64,000 nt of DNA. Source: Tricholoma matsutake. Lineage: Eukaryota; Basidiomycota; Agaricomycetes; Agaricales; Tricholomataceae. The translations under genes were made by a program, and so were the position numbers. The stretch lies in NCBI GenBank assembly GCA_026075535.2, contig AP026538.1:6262001-6326000 (forward strand), written 5' to 3'. How positions within the stretch are numbered: position 1 is the first letter of the stretch; each line of letters starts with the position of its first letter. Below the pieces are notes generated by a model that was given only the letters and a program-made list of their open reading frames with translations, was not told where the DNA came from and did not search any database. Shown here piece by piece: positions 1 through 12,851 of this stretch.

Positions 1-2210
1 CGACTTGGATTCTTTAACAATGCAGAACGTTAATGCAGAATCAAGGTCATCGATTAACTTCGGAATATGTTCATCAGCTTGAAGCATACGTACATATGGT
101 AAAAGATACGTACTTGCTGAACGGCAGCAGGCACAATTTTGAACTCGGTTGGAATGTCACTTCGGAAGACACCGGCTTCCAATGCCTCTACATGGCCACC
201 CACGTACGTCTCCGATGCTAACAAGTGGCCATCAAACATCTTGCCATGCGCTTCCTCATGCCTGTTTGGCATGATAATTTGGCCACGATAGGCTTCGACC
301 TATACCCACAAGTTAGATATTCCACGCATGCTGGTCTGTGAAGGGAGACATACCATCAGCAGGGTCTCGCACAGTGTTCCGCTTCCCTTACGCAACACTT
401 CATCTGGATTGAGAGGAATGATGTTACACAACGAGAAGATAAACGGATTGACATATTTCATGTAAAGATAATACGTAGCAACCGCATCGGAAACGGAGTA
501 CTGCGCGAGTATTTGAGGTTGCTCCATGGCATATCTGAAAGTCTGATAATCAGAAACTCCCTGATCTACCAGATCACGTTAAAGATAGCTTACGGCGTCA
601 TGAGCTCAGGATCGAGCTCAATAGGAGTATACCCCAGTTTTGCGGTAGTGACTGCTTTCAATCCTTGACTTCCCTGAGGCAGATACGAATCACGCTTGAC
701 CCAACGGAAACAATCTATATGCACGCATGTTCGGCTTTTATATTCATCCTCTGAGTCTTTGGCAAAGCCTGTCTCCAGAAACATATCGATGCCGTTCACC
801 TTGGCACGCGCATCGAGAAAGGGAAAATCGAAGAAATCTCCGTTAAAAGTGGCAATGACGGTCGGCTTTACATCTTGGATGTGAGAAAAGAATCGATTGA
901 TTGTAGCAGCCTAGTGATTATATGAGTACGACAGCAAAGATATGGCAGTCCAAACAGGATCACCTCGTCTGCCTCATTGAAAATGGTAAATGGTCCTTCA
1001 TACCCTTCTTTAGGGGTATACTCGAAATCGTCAATATCCTCACTGACGATATCACGATTAGTGATAAGATAACCCTGTCCATCCACCATATACGAGATCA
1101 TCATGACTTGGTCGATAGCCTGGTCTGGGAACTTCAGTGGCGCCTTTGTTGTCTCAATATCGAACGCCAACACAATGGGGTCTGCACGCTTCACCTTCTC
1201 CACAATCTGGGAGAACGAAGGCTGGCCAGCTGTAAATGTGACGGCGTACCACAGTCCAACCCGGATATCGTTGTCGATAGCCACACGCAGGTAATATGGT
1301 ACATCGAACTCTCTGATGTCGATGATGCCTTCTCGGGGATCTTTGTCCCTAGACCCTACAGCCTGTTGGCCGGTCCGATTAGCAATATCTGTCCATTCAT
1401 CCCCTTCTATTTCAATGTCCACTGTCGCGCCAGCAGCAGTAGAGTTGATAACTTCGGCGTAAGCATCAACGGCATCCCGTCTAGCACTATTAGCGAGCGC
1501 CAGGGGCATAATATCGCGTCGCACTGTCAGAAGGTCTGATACATTCCTGAAATGGAGTTGAAGGAAGAGGCGGCGATGACCCATAAGGTGGTTTGGTAAT
1601 TTCAAGTCTTCCTTTTTCTCCCGTGTGATGCGACAGATAAGCCCCTCGTACTTCTTGTTCAGCCACTCCTCTATGGTGGTTTCCGTGCCACCCTAGCAAA
1701 CATGGGTGAGCATTAAAGAGATGCCAACACAAAAAACTACACACTTTACAAGAAATGCAGAAATAAGGCTCGTATTGGAAAGTGCACTTGAACATTCCGC
1801 CATCGTCTTGAATGAAATAAAAGTCAACAGCCGACTTTCCAGAAGGCCAATCTGGGTCTTTCATAAGAGTCTATTGATCCTTATTAGAAAAGAGCACACG
1901 AAGGATCAATGTCACTTGCAGGATGCATGTTAACCAGCCATCCCTCCCGTCTTCCTCCTTCCTGCACCCTTGCAAAACCGAGCTTCTCATCAATCTCATC
2001 GTTGATGGTGACCCTCTCAAAGCGCTCAGCAAGCTGAGTACCGTCGTCCTCGCGTTGAGGGGCAGTGTCACCAGATGCCTTGTTACCACCCCGCCCTCTT
2101 CCCCTTCCTCCTCGCCATGACCCACCTGCACGAAATCCTCGAAATGACCCACGACCTCTCCCACTTCCACGTGCTGACGACAGGCCAAAAGTTCCGCGAC
2201 CTCTAGCCAT
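1..2210 (-). CDS. POL2: DNA polymerase epsilon catalytic subunit, N-terminal part (runs off left edge)
   Basis: Leading-strand replicative polymerase with proofreading exonuclease, nuclear. Seven exons can be placed on the minus strand: 2210-1920, 1870-1745, 1692-964, 910-594, 534-354, 299-114 and 57-1. All phases agree and give 629 residues of a protein that is normally over 2,000 long. Family stretches seen include [26 protein letters not shown] (Exo I, Asp about residue 317), [10 protein letters not shown] (Exo II, about 405) and [11 protein letters not shown] (Exo III, 500-504), so the exonuclease acidic residues are present. The N-terminus is Arg/Gly-rich (residues 2-45). The start is the ATG at 2210; the frame stays open upstream to 2255 but begins there with GTG. 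Introns are 49-59 nt; the first is GC-AG. Polymerase palm and C-terminal zinc region lie outside the window. Identity is sure; exon edges are inferred from the frame and family alignment. Confidence 0.95.
1871..1919 (-). other. GC-AG intron of POL2
   Basis: No GT donor keeps the frame here. Using the donor GCAAGT and the acceptor AATAG joins the codons ...NMHP to TLMKDPDWP in phase 0, matching the family, and a CTAAT branch-like sequence lies about 15 nt before the acceptor. GCAAGT is the usual strong consensus for rare GC donors. Confidence 0.75.
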
Positions 2211-2471
2211 CCTGAAGTTTTGACGAAGGCCAAGTACTGAAAGAACTTCCGTCACACAACGCGATCGTCACACGCCACCTGTTGAGAAGTCACACCCCTA
2301 AGTACATATAAAACGGATAGAATACATTGCTTGGCTTGTCATGGTTAATATCGTGGTCTTTGGTGTTCTAACATAAAGAGAGGGAACAAAACGAGGACAG
2401 AAATAAAATATAAAAAGGAAGAGATATGAAAGAGAGACAGACAAAGATCGAATGTCACAAACAGAGGTCAC
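2211..2471 (-). promoter_or_regulatory. Short intergenic region: 3' end of ASE1 and promoter of POL2
   Basis: Only 261 bp separate the ASE1 stop (2472) from the POL2 start (2210); both genes read leftwards. The half next to POL2 is CpG-rich and holds AACGCGATCG around 2258-2268, which resembles the MCB-type ACGCG boxes of replication genes. I cannot show that it works. The half next to ASE1 is AT-rich and would hold its 3' UTR. Confidence 0.45.
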
Positions 2472-5026
2472 TCAATACTCTTCATTCTCTTCCCTCACAC
2501 TACTCCCAAGCCCTCCCCATCTCCCACCATTCATTCCCATATCTCGATCGTCTATACTTGGCCTTGGCTTAAATGTCTCCCTCCTTGCCCTTGTCGCTTT
2601 CTTCATCGCCCCTGCAACAGAGTTCTCATTCCCTCCGGTCATATGCCTCGCACCGTAGACACTCGACCTCAACACTGCCGTCGATGATGCGCTCCTCGAC
2701 TCAGCCGCATAACTCCCCGCATAACCCGCAGTACTAGGAACTCGCCCATGCCCCAGAGCATGGTGTTGTGTCCCTGGCTTCGGAATAGGGAGCGTCGCGG
2801 ATCGTGGCAATGACTGCCCCACATGCGGCGTCTTTCCCGGTTTCGAAGGCGACGTTCTCCCACTCAGACCGACGTTGCCTCCCCTGTACGAACTCAGCGG
2901 TGCCCGACCATAACCCGATGTATGCGCGTTACCATCCCCGCCACTTCCCTGTCGCTGGTGTCCTGCAGGGGCGGGTTCGCCCAACTTCCGCCTCTTGTTC
3001 GGGACGGACTGTGAGGCGGTTCCAGGACGAACCGCAGGTGTGACTACCCCTGCCTTAGAGCTGGGTACATAAGCGTGAAGAGAGTTCACAGGTGTGGTCG
3101 AGCGGGGTGGGACCGACCCTGCTCGCGCAGGTTTCCTCTTGTTTTCCTGATCGGCAGCGCTGACAGTCTGCATGAGGATGTGCAGGATGCTTTCCCCATG
3201 CACGAGGAACGGCCGTTTGGATTCTTGCTCCCAGGCAGGTATCGTTGCTAGCAGGTCTTGTTCGAGCTGTTTAGAAGTCTTTTGATACTTTCTAATAATG
3301 TGATGTCAAGAACTTACACGAGGCTTTTCTTTCGAAACCCTCTTTCGCATCTTCTCCTCTCGAAGAAGCCTTCCTGGATCGCGGCCTCGTCCCAGGAGAC
3401 GAGTCTGGTCTGAAGCAGCCGCAGCGAGTTCCTTCTCCTCTTCACAAATATCGAAGTACTTCTTAATGCTCGCCAGAAGAGGCGCTTTCAGCCTTCGTTC
3501 CTCCTTCAACCTCCTGATTTCATCTTCATGGATGGTTAACAACTCCTCCGTGTGTTCGTCTGCGGAAACCCTTTCTTTTCAGTCGCTATAAGACAGGACA
3601 ATTACGCTTACCATCAACAAACGGAGCAAAGGCTTGCTTCTCTTCCTCCCCAACCATAAGATCATCCCAAAGCCTCTCAATTTCCTCCCTTGCGCTGCTT
3701 ACAAACATCCCCATCCTCTCCCTCTTCAGTTCCAACATCCGCTCCAGCTCTTCCTCGTACTGCCTCACCGTTTCCTCCGTACTTCCTCGATGTTCTTCCA
3801 CAAATGCATCCATGTCTGCTTCGCCAACTCCAAGTCGCCGCCAAAGCCCCTCAAGCTGGTCATACATCGCTTGGATATGTGCCTCCCTCCGCCGTTTCGT
3901 CTCTTCAAGCGAAGAGCGCAGATTAGCTGCCCAGGACAAAAGCCCAGGCGTGGGCTCGACACTCTCGAGACCCACAGGAATAGTCTGGCTCTCAGGTAAA
4001 CCCTCGTCATCTGCTTCTTCAATCCGAGCAACGAAGGTTGCGAAGATACGGTGGTACTCCGTCTCGGGAGGTGGTAGGAAGTCTCCATGGAAAAGAAGAG
4101 GTGTCAACGGTCTCGTCCGTGAAGAGGGGGTGGGTGTAGAGATAGCGAAGGGGTCGTGGCTTGCAGAGGCGGACGAAGACGTAGATGAGGGTCTGTTGCA
4201 GAAGGAGAGGGATCCATTGAAGGAGTTGGTGATAGAAGAGGGAAGATCTTCCAGCGACGGTGGTGCCAAGCCTAGCTCACTGTGTAGCCAGTCGATCTGT
4301 ATAAATGTGGTTGACAGTTGATTTAATCGTTTTGTCTGACATACGAGCTGTTAGTCGAATTTCTGGAATCAGAAGACAGGACATCACGCACCGCTTCTGC
4401 TTTCCCCCTCACAAGTTCCTTTTCAAGCTTAGAGAATCTTTCCTGAGTAACATCCCAATTCACATCCGGGTCTTGTGGATTCTCGCCTGGTGCAGATGTG
4501 GGTTCTAAGATGTCCGGTGCAAAGTAATCGCGCCCCATTGTGCGCGCAAGGGCATTAAGACGGTTCATCAAGGCTGTCAGTTGTTCAAGTTTGGTGTGGT
4601 ACAACTAGTTAGTTGGATGTCAACTTTCATTGCGACATTGTACAAGGACATGCCACTCACCTGTCGTAGTCTTTCCTGGCACTCCAGCGCCTTTTCATGC
4701 CTCTTCGGTAAAACCTGTTCCTTCCTCAGTTCTCCAACACTACTTCCTGTGGCTTTTATGTTTCCACCTAAAGCTTTCGAGTATCGGAGACACTCATTCT
4801 CAGCCGTATCACATTTTTGCATCCACTGATCAACCTCCTTTCTGCGGGAGTCTATCTGACCCTCTACACTCTCCATGAGCTGCTTTTCGAGAGTCCTGAG
4901 CTCATCTGCCAGAGCGGTCGATGGAAGCCCAAGCTGGGCATGAAGGGTCGGCAGAAGTTGTGTTTGTGATTGCAAAAGTGTGTGCAGTGAGTTCAGCAGC
5001 GACGTTAACGTCGGCGGGGTTGACAT
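2472..5026 (-). CDS. ASE1: Ase1/PRC1/MAP65-type microtubule-bundling protein
   Basis: Crosslinks antiparallel microtubules at the spindle midzone. Five exons, 5026-4661, 4604-4392, 4335-3612, 3559-3318 and 3266-2472, with GT-AG introns of 51-56 nt, agree in phase and give 779 residues, a usual length for the family. The N-terminal half is a long coiled coil. The spectrin-like microtubule-binding part follows, with recognisable family stretches: LEQLTALMNRLNALA, FIQIDWLHSELGL, AREEIERLWDDLMVGEE, AFAPFVD, and LTIHEDEIRRLKEE with a run of charged residues. The last ~200 residues are low-complexity, rich in Ser/Pro/Arg/Lys, as expected for the regulated tail phosphorylated by Cdk/Aurora-type kinases in this family (established knowledge, not seen here). 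The ATG at 5026 has an in-frame TGA two codons upstream, which fixes the start. Confidence 0.9.
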
Positions 5027-6660
5027 TTCTCATAAAGAGCCACGTGTGTGCTTGGTCGTCGCCCTGCTCGTTGTTAAGGTTGATGCGATGTTGAAAGCTT
5101 CAACGCGTCAGGACCAGGCACGTGATCGTACTCACTTTCCCACACTTACAAAGTCGTTCAACTTGTCAATCTGCGAAGTCGAACGGTTCATGGTGCCATG
5201 TCAAGAATTCTGCCTGTGATTTATTTAGTCAATAATCCCTGAGGTAGCTTTCTGATTTTGAACTGCGAACACTGGTATCTCCGCCGCTGCTCTGCGATGG
5301 AGTAGCATGCGCTACATATCATTATCTTCGTCAACATACAGAAGTGCGTGCCTTGGGAAGTTACACTACTCTCACGCACGCAATTTCAACGAAAGAAAGA
5401 AGAAAAAGGGGGGCACATTACCTCTCCTTGGACATAGCTACTTATTCCCATCAATAGAGGGCTATCTACAAGACTCAAGTAGGCTTGCCCAATGGTCATG
5501 TGCTTGTCCGTTCAAGCCGCGACTCGTCACCTGTTCTTGACCTAAAAACGCTTGCTTATGTAGATGTTCCTATCTCCAGAGCCAGGCTGTTTCTGCCATG
5601 TGCGCCTCGTGTGAGGCTGTGTGAGGTCATCATGCCAATCCGACGTTCCGCGCCAACCGATACTCTGGAGCTTGAGATCGTGAAGTCGAATTGCCAATCA
5701 GAATCTAGTGAGCCTAATCCTATATACTTCTAATCTACCGATTCAGCCATGGATTACCAAAGTTTCGGTTTGCTGTCGATAGCCACCGATTTGTGCGGGT
5801 GTCTGGGCCCTTTTAGCCATTTTTTATCTGCAATCTACCCTTTCAAGCCCATAACCCTCCATAACCTCGGAGAAACAACGTGTACAGGGTCCAGCAGCCT
5901 TCCGTAGAATCCTGTAGAATCCCAGAGATATCTTCTGATGTGCCTCTGATGTAGTACCGGCGGTACTTCAAAGTTAAGTTTATTCCGGTGAGATCCCAAT
6001 GAGGAACAGCCGGTCTCCAGCGCTCGCCACATCTATGCTACGGACTGCACGGAACACCTCATATCTCTTACTGTTGTGTACGGCTCGACTTCACCTGCAA
6101 CCTTACAGAACCTTACTCTGGCCCGTTGCAGGACAAACAACCAAAACCCAGTGGAACATGTCCCCCTGTCACTCATTTTCGAAGCTTCTTTCGGTTCAGT
6201 CTATTCGCCGTGGCGCCGTGGATCTGATATTACCGACCCTTCAAATTGTATTTTGTTTTGCTATGGGTTGTTCACATGGTTTCCCATCCTACGGATATAT
6301 GTATCTTCCTTTCTACAGTCCGATCGTCGCTCAGACCCTATGGACCCACCTGCAAGAAATCGTATGTCAATTGTATATTCTTGAGAAGGAGCAACATATG
6401 CATTGTCGTTCTCATCCACTAGCATCCACCTCACGCCCGAATGTGTTGCCATTTTCACGGCCTCATGGCTGTAGGCTTTTGGTAATTGCTGATGACGGGA
6501 TCATACTTTATGTCCCTGAATGTCTCACGTCAACCCATGGTTCGATACCTGCGCCCGAATAAGTATTGTCCGTGTTTTGTCCACCAATCTCATTCGCGTC
6601 ATAGACATACAGCTCAATCTCGTTACCCCATATCGCTCTGACTCGACCGAATTAGTTCTC
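5027..6660. other. Intergenic, no supported gene
   Basis: Base composition and CpG content look like host DNA. Some short open frames exist, the longest 187 codons at 5999-6562 (+) and one at 5497-5733 (+) that follows an AG acceptor-like site, but none shows a family motif or a consistent exon chain. A gene remnant cannot be excluded. Confidence 0.5.
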
Positions 6661-6663
6661 CCA

Positions 6664-6822
6664 AGCCTCCTACCCGGGCTCTCGTGGAGCGATTTTCCCG
6701 CAAGTTCCGAATTGGGCGAAGTCACTTGCTAACGCTTCAAAGAGCCTGGCATCAGCCTCCTACCCAGGCTCTCGTGGAGCGTTTTTTCCGCAAATTCCAA
6801 ATTGGGCAAAGTCATTTGTTAA
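6664..6822. repeat. Direct repeat, 90-bp period, one copy CpG-decayed
   Basis: Two copies of about 69 bp (6664-6732 and 6754-6822) beginning AGCCTCCTACCC. The second differs mainly by G to A or C to T changes, several at sites that are CpG in the first copy (CCCGGG to CCCAGG, TTCCGAA to TTCCAAA, GGGCGAA to GGGCAAA). Confidence 0.8.
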
Positions 6823-6829
6823 TAGGTCG

Positions 6830-8051
6830 ACCACGTTATGTAATACTTAACTCAGGTGCGGAATACATACTTAATCCGAACCTCGCCGAGATAAAGTGAA
6901 GTAAGGTAAAGTAAAGTGACATGAAAAGGGAGGAGGAAATAGGATGATATCAAGTCACTTCAAGTGTAAGCTATGAGCACCTGAGAGGAAGAGGATGGAG
7001 ATATTGAAGATAAGAATGAAGGAAGTGTTACTGTTTTCTTTTGGTTGTGGGGGTGATGGTGAGCAAACTCACAATGTACTATACCCCAAATTTGAGCTGC
7101 TAAGTGAATGGAAGCTGCATGACAGTCATTTGCCAGATGTTGAGTGATTGCCCCTGCATATGAGTAAAATGCTGAAGATTATAATTGTCAAGGAAACCTT
7201 CAATGGGTGGTATCAATCCCTGATAAAAGAGGCTTCAAGCACAAGGCCAGTGGATGGAATCAATGAAAAGGAATTCCAACATTAGCCAAAGGTGTGTGTG
7301 TTGGTGGTGATGGTCTGCAAAGTGTTGGAGACAGTCTTGCAGAGAATGTGCAGAATTGTGATGGAGAGTTTGAAAGCATGGGCATTCTGTAAAAATGTGA
7401 TGCATAGATTCAAGGACATGGTAACCGAATTGACACCCTGGCTGAAGACCATTATGTGGTCAGGTAGATAAGGTTGAGGCCAAATCTAGCTGGTCACTGC
7501 ACACATATAATTGGATCACAGAAAATTGCACTCAAGTGTAAGGGTGAGCAGGGGGTGAATGTTGATCATAGAGGTCAAAGGAGATGATGGATGGATGAGG
7601 AGAAGGAGTGTTGAGATTTGATAAGCCATTTTTGACAAAGAGAGAGATTGATGAGCCAAAAAACCCAAAGAGGGGTGAGTATGGCATAAATTCATCCATA
7701 GTGAATATTGGCAAGGGGGCAGCGGGACTGTACATTGATGTTGGTGGGAATGGGATGTGACATAATCCACTAAGTGGTTTAACTGGGAGGGTATGGTGTC
7801 ATGATAAGTATGAGCCTGGACATAAGACAGGGAGGAAGAAGAAATGAGGTGGTGATTGGATGGCCCTAGAACCTCTTTGTCTATTCCTGCATTCAAAATG
7901 TGGCCCTCAACTTCTTCTACTGCCCCTGAGATGATCTTCAAAATCCACCAATAAAGGGACTGCACCAGGTGCATGAAAAGAGCTTGTAGGCTATGAAGAG
8001 GGTTGTTGAGGAGGTTAAGAGAGTTGAGATGATCTGTGTAGATGATTGGGG
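6830..8051. other. Intergenic, AT-rich, no supported gene
   Basis: A minus-strand frame at 7516-8064 runs into the copia LTR and shows no recognisable domain. The stretch around 6895-6925 is a short GTAAAGTAAAG-type simple repeat. Nothing else is identifiable; it is probably old repeat DNA. Confidence 0.4.
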
Positions 8052-8245
8052 TGTTGAGGAACACACCATGGAATGATGCATCACCAAATGCGGAAATGTT
8101 GGCACGTTTGATGTGGATGCTATTGTTAGTGCATCCCTTTGATGCGCATGAACAAACACCTTAGTTCCCTTTCTCATTCTTTCTCTTTGCTTGGCAAAAC
8201 ATATATATACTCATAGATAGACAATCTGCCACCTCAGTCATTTGT
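8052..8245 (+). repeat. Left LTR of copia A
   Basis: Begins TGTTGAGGAACACA; the shared sequence ends in CAGTCATTTGT. A TATA-like ATATATATAC lies at 8201-8210. Compared by eye with the right LTR there are about 11 differences, all but one at sites where one or both copies are TG or CA and the ancestor can be read as CG. Confidence 0.9.
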
Positions 8246-8381
8246 TTTGGATTCCAATCATCATCTCGCCTTGGATCACAGAGCAATTCCCCTTATGGTA
8301 GCCACTCTGGTACACATCTAATCTCTTTGTTACTTTCATATTTACATCCAACCGCTCTACGACATTTTACTCTTCATAATC

Positions 8382-11300
8382 ATGACTGCTGACCCCGACT
8401 CCAACATAGTTTCTGTTCCCCTAATCAAACTCTCAGTTCAGTATGCAGGAGTCAAGCTTGACAAGCTGAAGTCCAACTACAAAGAGTGGTGTGAGGATGT
8501 TACCATTGCCCTCTCCCTCAACGGCCTCTATGAGTATGTATCTGGGGATGCTTCTCACCCACCAACATCTGAGATGTGTGCATCCTTGAATTACTCCACC
8601 AATGCCTGTCTCGCATATTCTTTCCTTGCATCCAGCATTGCCCCTGGCAAACACCCCTTCCTCAACATGACAAAGGGCCCTAGTACCAACTGGACAATTA
8701 TCAAAGACCGTCACCAGAAGGAGGGACCCGTTTGCCAAGTCCAACTCTTACAACAAGCTTTGTCCATTCAATGCACGAAAGATACCCCACTCCCCAAAAC
8801 TGTGGACCAGATCTGCACTTTAATAGAATGCGCATTCGCCATGGGAGATATCAAGGCTGATCTCCTATGCTCCATAGCACTCCTGAACTCCCTCAGCGAT
8901 CATTTCCCCCATGCCCATTCAATCATATCCTGCGATATTTCGAATTCTTCCTTGACATTTCCCTACACTTCCAACGACATTAGACAGTTCCTGGAAAACG
9001 AACAGTCCCTGATCGAGAATGACCAATGCTCCAAGAGCAGGTCATCCATCGCACTCACTGCCTGCACCAAGACCCTGAGAACATCCAGTTCCCTCCTTTG
9101 TAGCAACCCAGTTTGTAAGAAAACCAGTCACACCATTGAATTCTGCATTAAGCAAGGTGGAGGCATGGCTGGGAAGACAATTGAGGATTCTAAGGCAGCT
9201 CGACGACTTATGCTCAAAAAGAAGAGGTTAGGTATGGACATGCCCAAGGTCCCTGTCACCGTGAAGGATGTTAACGGGCGCGCATTCACCATACTCATTG
9301 ACTCTGTGTCACCACTGACCACTTCAAACCTGCCCGAATTTGCTGGCATCGCATGTGATCCTGTCCCTACCGTGTCCATTGAGGAGATCGAGTACGAGGG
9401 CTGGTTGGTAGTTGAGGAGGAGCCTGTCACATCTATAGATTGGAATCAACACTACACCCCAGCAGCCAAGAATGCATTCACAGCTGAACCTCTAAATCAG
9501 ACAAAGCAAACTCAAATGTCCCTTGACAATTTCCCCTTCATTGTGGATTCTGGCGCCTCAGTTCATATATCCCCAGATCACTCAGACTTTATCTCCCTCC
9601 ATCCCATTAAACCGCAATTGGTAAAAGGACTCGGAGGATCTTCCATCTCCGCTATTGGTGTCGGTGATATCAAAGTACGCATGGCGCAGGGCACATCAAT
9701 CATTTTACATAACACACTATACATTCCAAATGCAAGTGTTCACCTCATTTCCATTAGCTCCCTCACCGATGACTCCAATGCCATTGCCCATTTCGATTCA
9801 TCATCCTGTTGGATAACCGACAAATCTATGGGTGCCTTCATTGCACGTGGCCCCCTTCTTTCCACTAAGAAACTTTATGCACTCACTCTACATTCCGGAA
9901 CTGCTGATCACACCTTCACCATCCATGGTACCCCCACACTCAAAACCTGGCACTGTCGCCTCGGTCATGCTAATTATCAATCCCTGTGGGACATGACCAA
10001 AAAGGAAACACTCACAGGTGTGTCTGTCTCTACAATCTCAAGACCACCTAAATGTGATGCTTGTATCCTTGGAAAGCAGATGAGGATGCCAGTACCAAAG
10101 AAGCATGAGGCGGAGGAAGGACACAAGGCTATGAGAAAATCAGAGAAAGTATGGATAGATTTGTTGGGACCACATGCTGTTAGATCATGCACCGGAAATG
10201 AATATGTGATGGACATTGTTGATGACTGCACTTCCTTTCTGTGGTCCATACCATTGAAGAACAAGGACGATGTGTTTCTGGAGCTCAAGGCATGGGAGCT
10301 AGCCCACGAAAATGAAACGGGTTTAAAGGTCGGGATTTACATCACTGACAATGGGGAGCTGAAGTCAAATCAAATGGAAGCATGGCTAAAATCCCGAGGG
10401 ACTGAACAGTGCTTCACCACCCCACACACATCTGCACACATTGGATGAGTTGAATGCATGCACAGGACACTGATGGCAAAAGCACGGACAATGCACATCT
10501 ATGCGTGCCTGCCAACATACCTTTGGGATGAGTTTTATCTAACCGCTGTCCATCTGCATGCCAAAACTATGACCCACTCACTACAGGGGATCACACCCTG
10601 GGAACTATGGCATGAACGTACACCAGATTACTCATATATGTGCAAAATCAGCTGTCATGTGTTCGTCCTAATTCCCAAGAAAGATAACCCAAAAATCTTT
10701 GAGCACTCAATTGAATGTGTGCTTATTGGATATGAACACAAGTCCAAAGCATACTGATGCTACAATCGTGCAACCCACCAAGTACACAGTTCCTACCATG
10801 TACGCTTCATCGAGAGCCATGAAGGACGTCCCATCAGGCCCAGAACCAGTCGTCACTTTACCAGATACTGCTGAACCCGAGTTAGAAAATACCACACCCC
10901 TGGCACCTGTGGTGCCACATGATGACAATGATGAATACAATGAATATGTCATACCACCAATCCACCCTAACACAGCACCTCCCCAACTTCCACGCAGATC
11001 ATCCTGTATACCCATACCAATGGAACGTAACCCCAATGGGGGCCCTACCATCACATGCATAGGAGCAGCTGTCCAGGCATCTTGTGAGAGTGCTACCCAT
11101 GTACAAGAACAGTGCCGGGAACACAGAGCAGCTAAGCAGCCAACAGAACAACTCCCCGATCATCATGAAGCATCCGTCTCCCACAATGACATCAGAAATG
11201 ATCTCCATCAAGCTTTTGAGAATCTAGACCTCGGTGATCAGGCCCAAAACATGGGATGAAGCCAAGAACTCAGCGGACGCAACACAATGGGAAGCCGGGT

Positions 11301-12811
11301 ATAGGGATGAACTGAAGTCACTGAAGGAGATGGGAGTTTACAAACTCATTCAAGGGTCCAATGTACCCCCTGGGAAACGCATCCAAAAAGGGAAACCTGT
11401 CTTCCATATCAAGCGAGATGAAGCAGGAAAGGCGGTCAGATGGAAAGTACATCTTGTTTTTAAAGGTTTTGAACAAATCTATGGCAAGGATTATACTAAA
11501 ACTACCTCACCCACTGCGTGCATGGAATCTTGGCATATTCTTCTGCACCTTGCAGCCTCTTTGGGATGAGACACCCAACAGATTGACATGAAGACCACTT
11601 TTCTATATGGTTTATTACCTGCCGATGAGGTACAATACATGCAACAACCAGTCGGATTTGAGGAACCTGGAAAGGAAGACTGGGTGTGGCAACTACAGTG
11701 TGGCCTGTATGGTATGAAACAAAGCGGTCGCATCTGGAATCAAACACTCAATGCCCAGATGATTGAATGGGGATTTACTTGTCTAGCATGCAAATCTTGC
11801 ATTTATTACTGGAAAACTGACACTGGGATCATTATTGCAGCTGTTCATGTCGACAACTACCTCTCAATTGTGAACTCAAAGGAGGAAAATGAACATTTCA
11901 AGACCCAGATGCAAAAAGTATGGACCATTTCTGAATTGGGCACCACGCAGTTTATCATGGGTATCGCTGTGACATGGGACAGGGCCACTCAGACAGTTGC
12001 ACTCTCTCAAACTGCCCTCATTGACAAAATTATCAAACAGTTCAGCCAGAAAGATGCTCATCCGGTTTCAGCTCCCCTCAAACCAGGCTGCAAACTTTGA
12101 TGTGCCAACCCCCAATCCATCACTCCTGAGGAACGATTATACCTCAATAAACTCCCCTATCGATCCCTTGTTGGTTGCCTGCTATACCTAGCAATCTCCA
12201 CCCGGCCTGATATTTTATATGCAGTTCAACAACTTTCTCAATACCTTGATTCCTACAATTCTGAACACTGGAGTGTGGCCATCAGGCTTGTCCAATACCT
12301 CAAAGGGATGAGGGATTTCAAGTTACACCTCGGGGGTGATGCTCCCATATCTCTCCATGCTTTTAGCGACTCCAACTGGGCCAACTGCCAGGATACCCGC
12401 CATAGCATTGGTGGCTATGTATGCACCCTCAGTTCTGGTGCAGTTTCCTGGATGGCACGCAAACAGAAAGTTGTTGCCGCCTCATCATGCGAAGCCAAAT
12501 ACATTGCAGCTTTTGAGACTGCCAAGGAATGCATCTGGCTACGAACCCTACTCAATTCTATTGACTACATGCAAACTTCCCCCACCATTATATCCTGTGA
12601 CAATACCGCTACTAAGACTCTCTCTGAAGACCCCCTTCTCCACTCCTGCGTCAAACATGTCAACATTAAATATCACTTCCTTCGCAAGCACGTCCAGTCC
12701 GATGATCTGCATCTCACTTACGTCAATACCCAAGAAAATGTTGCTGATATGTTCACCAAAGCCCTAGATGTCAAACAATTCACTTATCTACAGAATTCCC
12801 TGGGCCTATGA
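8382..12811 (+). pseudogene. Copia A gag-pol polyprotein, broken
   Basis: Starts at ATG 8382. In order: Gag with a CSNPVC...H...C zinc knuckle (about 9103-9150), retropepsin with VDSGAS (about 9544), integrase HHCC zinc region (HCRLGHAN ... CDACILG), integrase core, reverse transcriptase (IDMKTTFLYG, HVDNYLS) and RNase H (SDSNWAN, EAKYIA), with a tail ending TYLQNSLGL. Stops interrupt it at 10446 (TGA after HIG), 10755, 11567 and 12098, all TGA, and the frame shifts between about 10780 and 11234. The second Asp of the RT YxDD box is Asn (11855-11857), and the second acidic residue of the RNase H EAEY motif is Lys (12497-12499). Both changes fit CpG to CpA. Not expected to be active. Confidence 0.93.
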
Positions 12812-12851
12812 AAATACGATTCCATGCGAGGAGGACCACAGTGAGGAGGAG

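Noticed and set aside
2211..2255. N-terminal extension of POL2 (15 codons upstream of the ATG)
   Set aside because: The frame is open but its first codon is GTG; no ATG occurs, so the start at 2210 is kept.
5140..5195. Possible extra first exon of ASE1 (MNRSTSQIDKLNDF followed by GTAAGTG)
   Set aside because: Good donor, but no acceptor before 5026 joins it in frame; an in-frame TGA lies two codons before the ASE1 ATG.
5999..6562. 187-codon open frame
   Set aside because: No domain, no intron pattern, composition not protein-like; likely chance.
10707..11060. Minus-strand frames opposite copia A
   Set aside because: Shadows of the copia coding region; unlike the B/C antisense gene they have no start, intron or domain.
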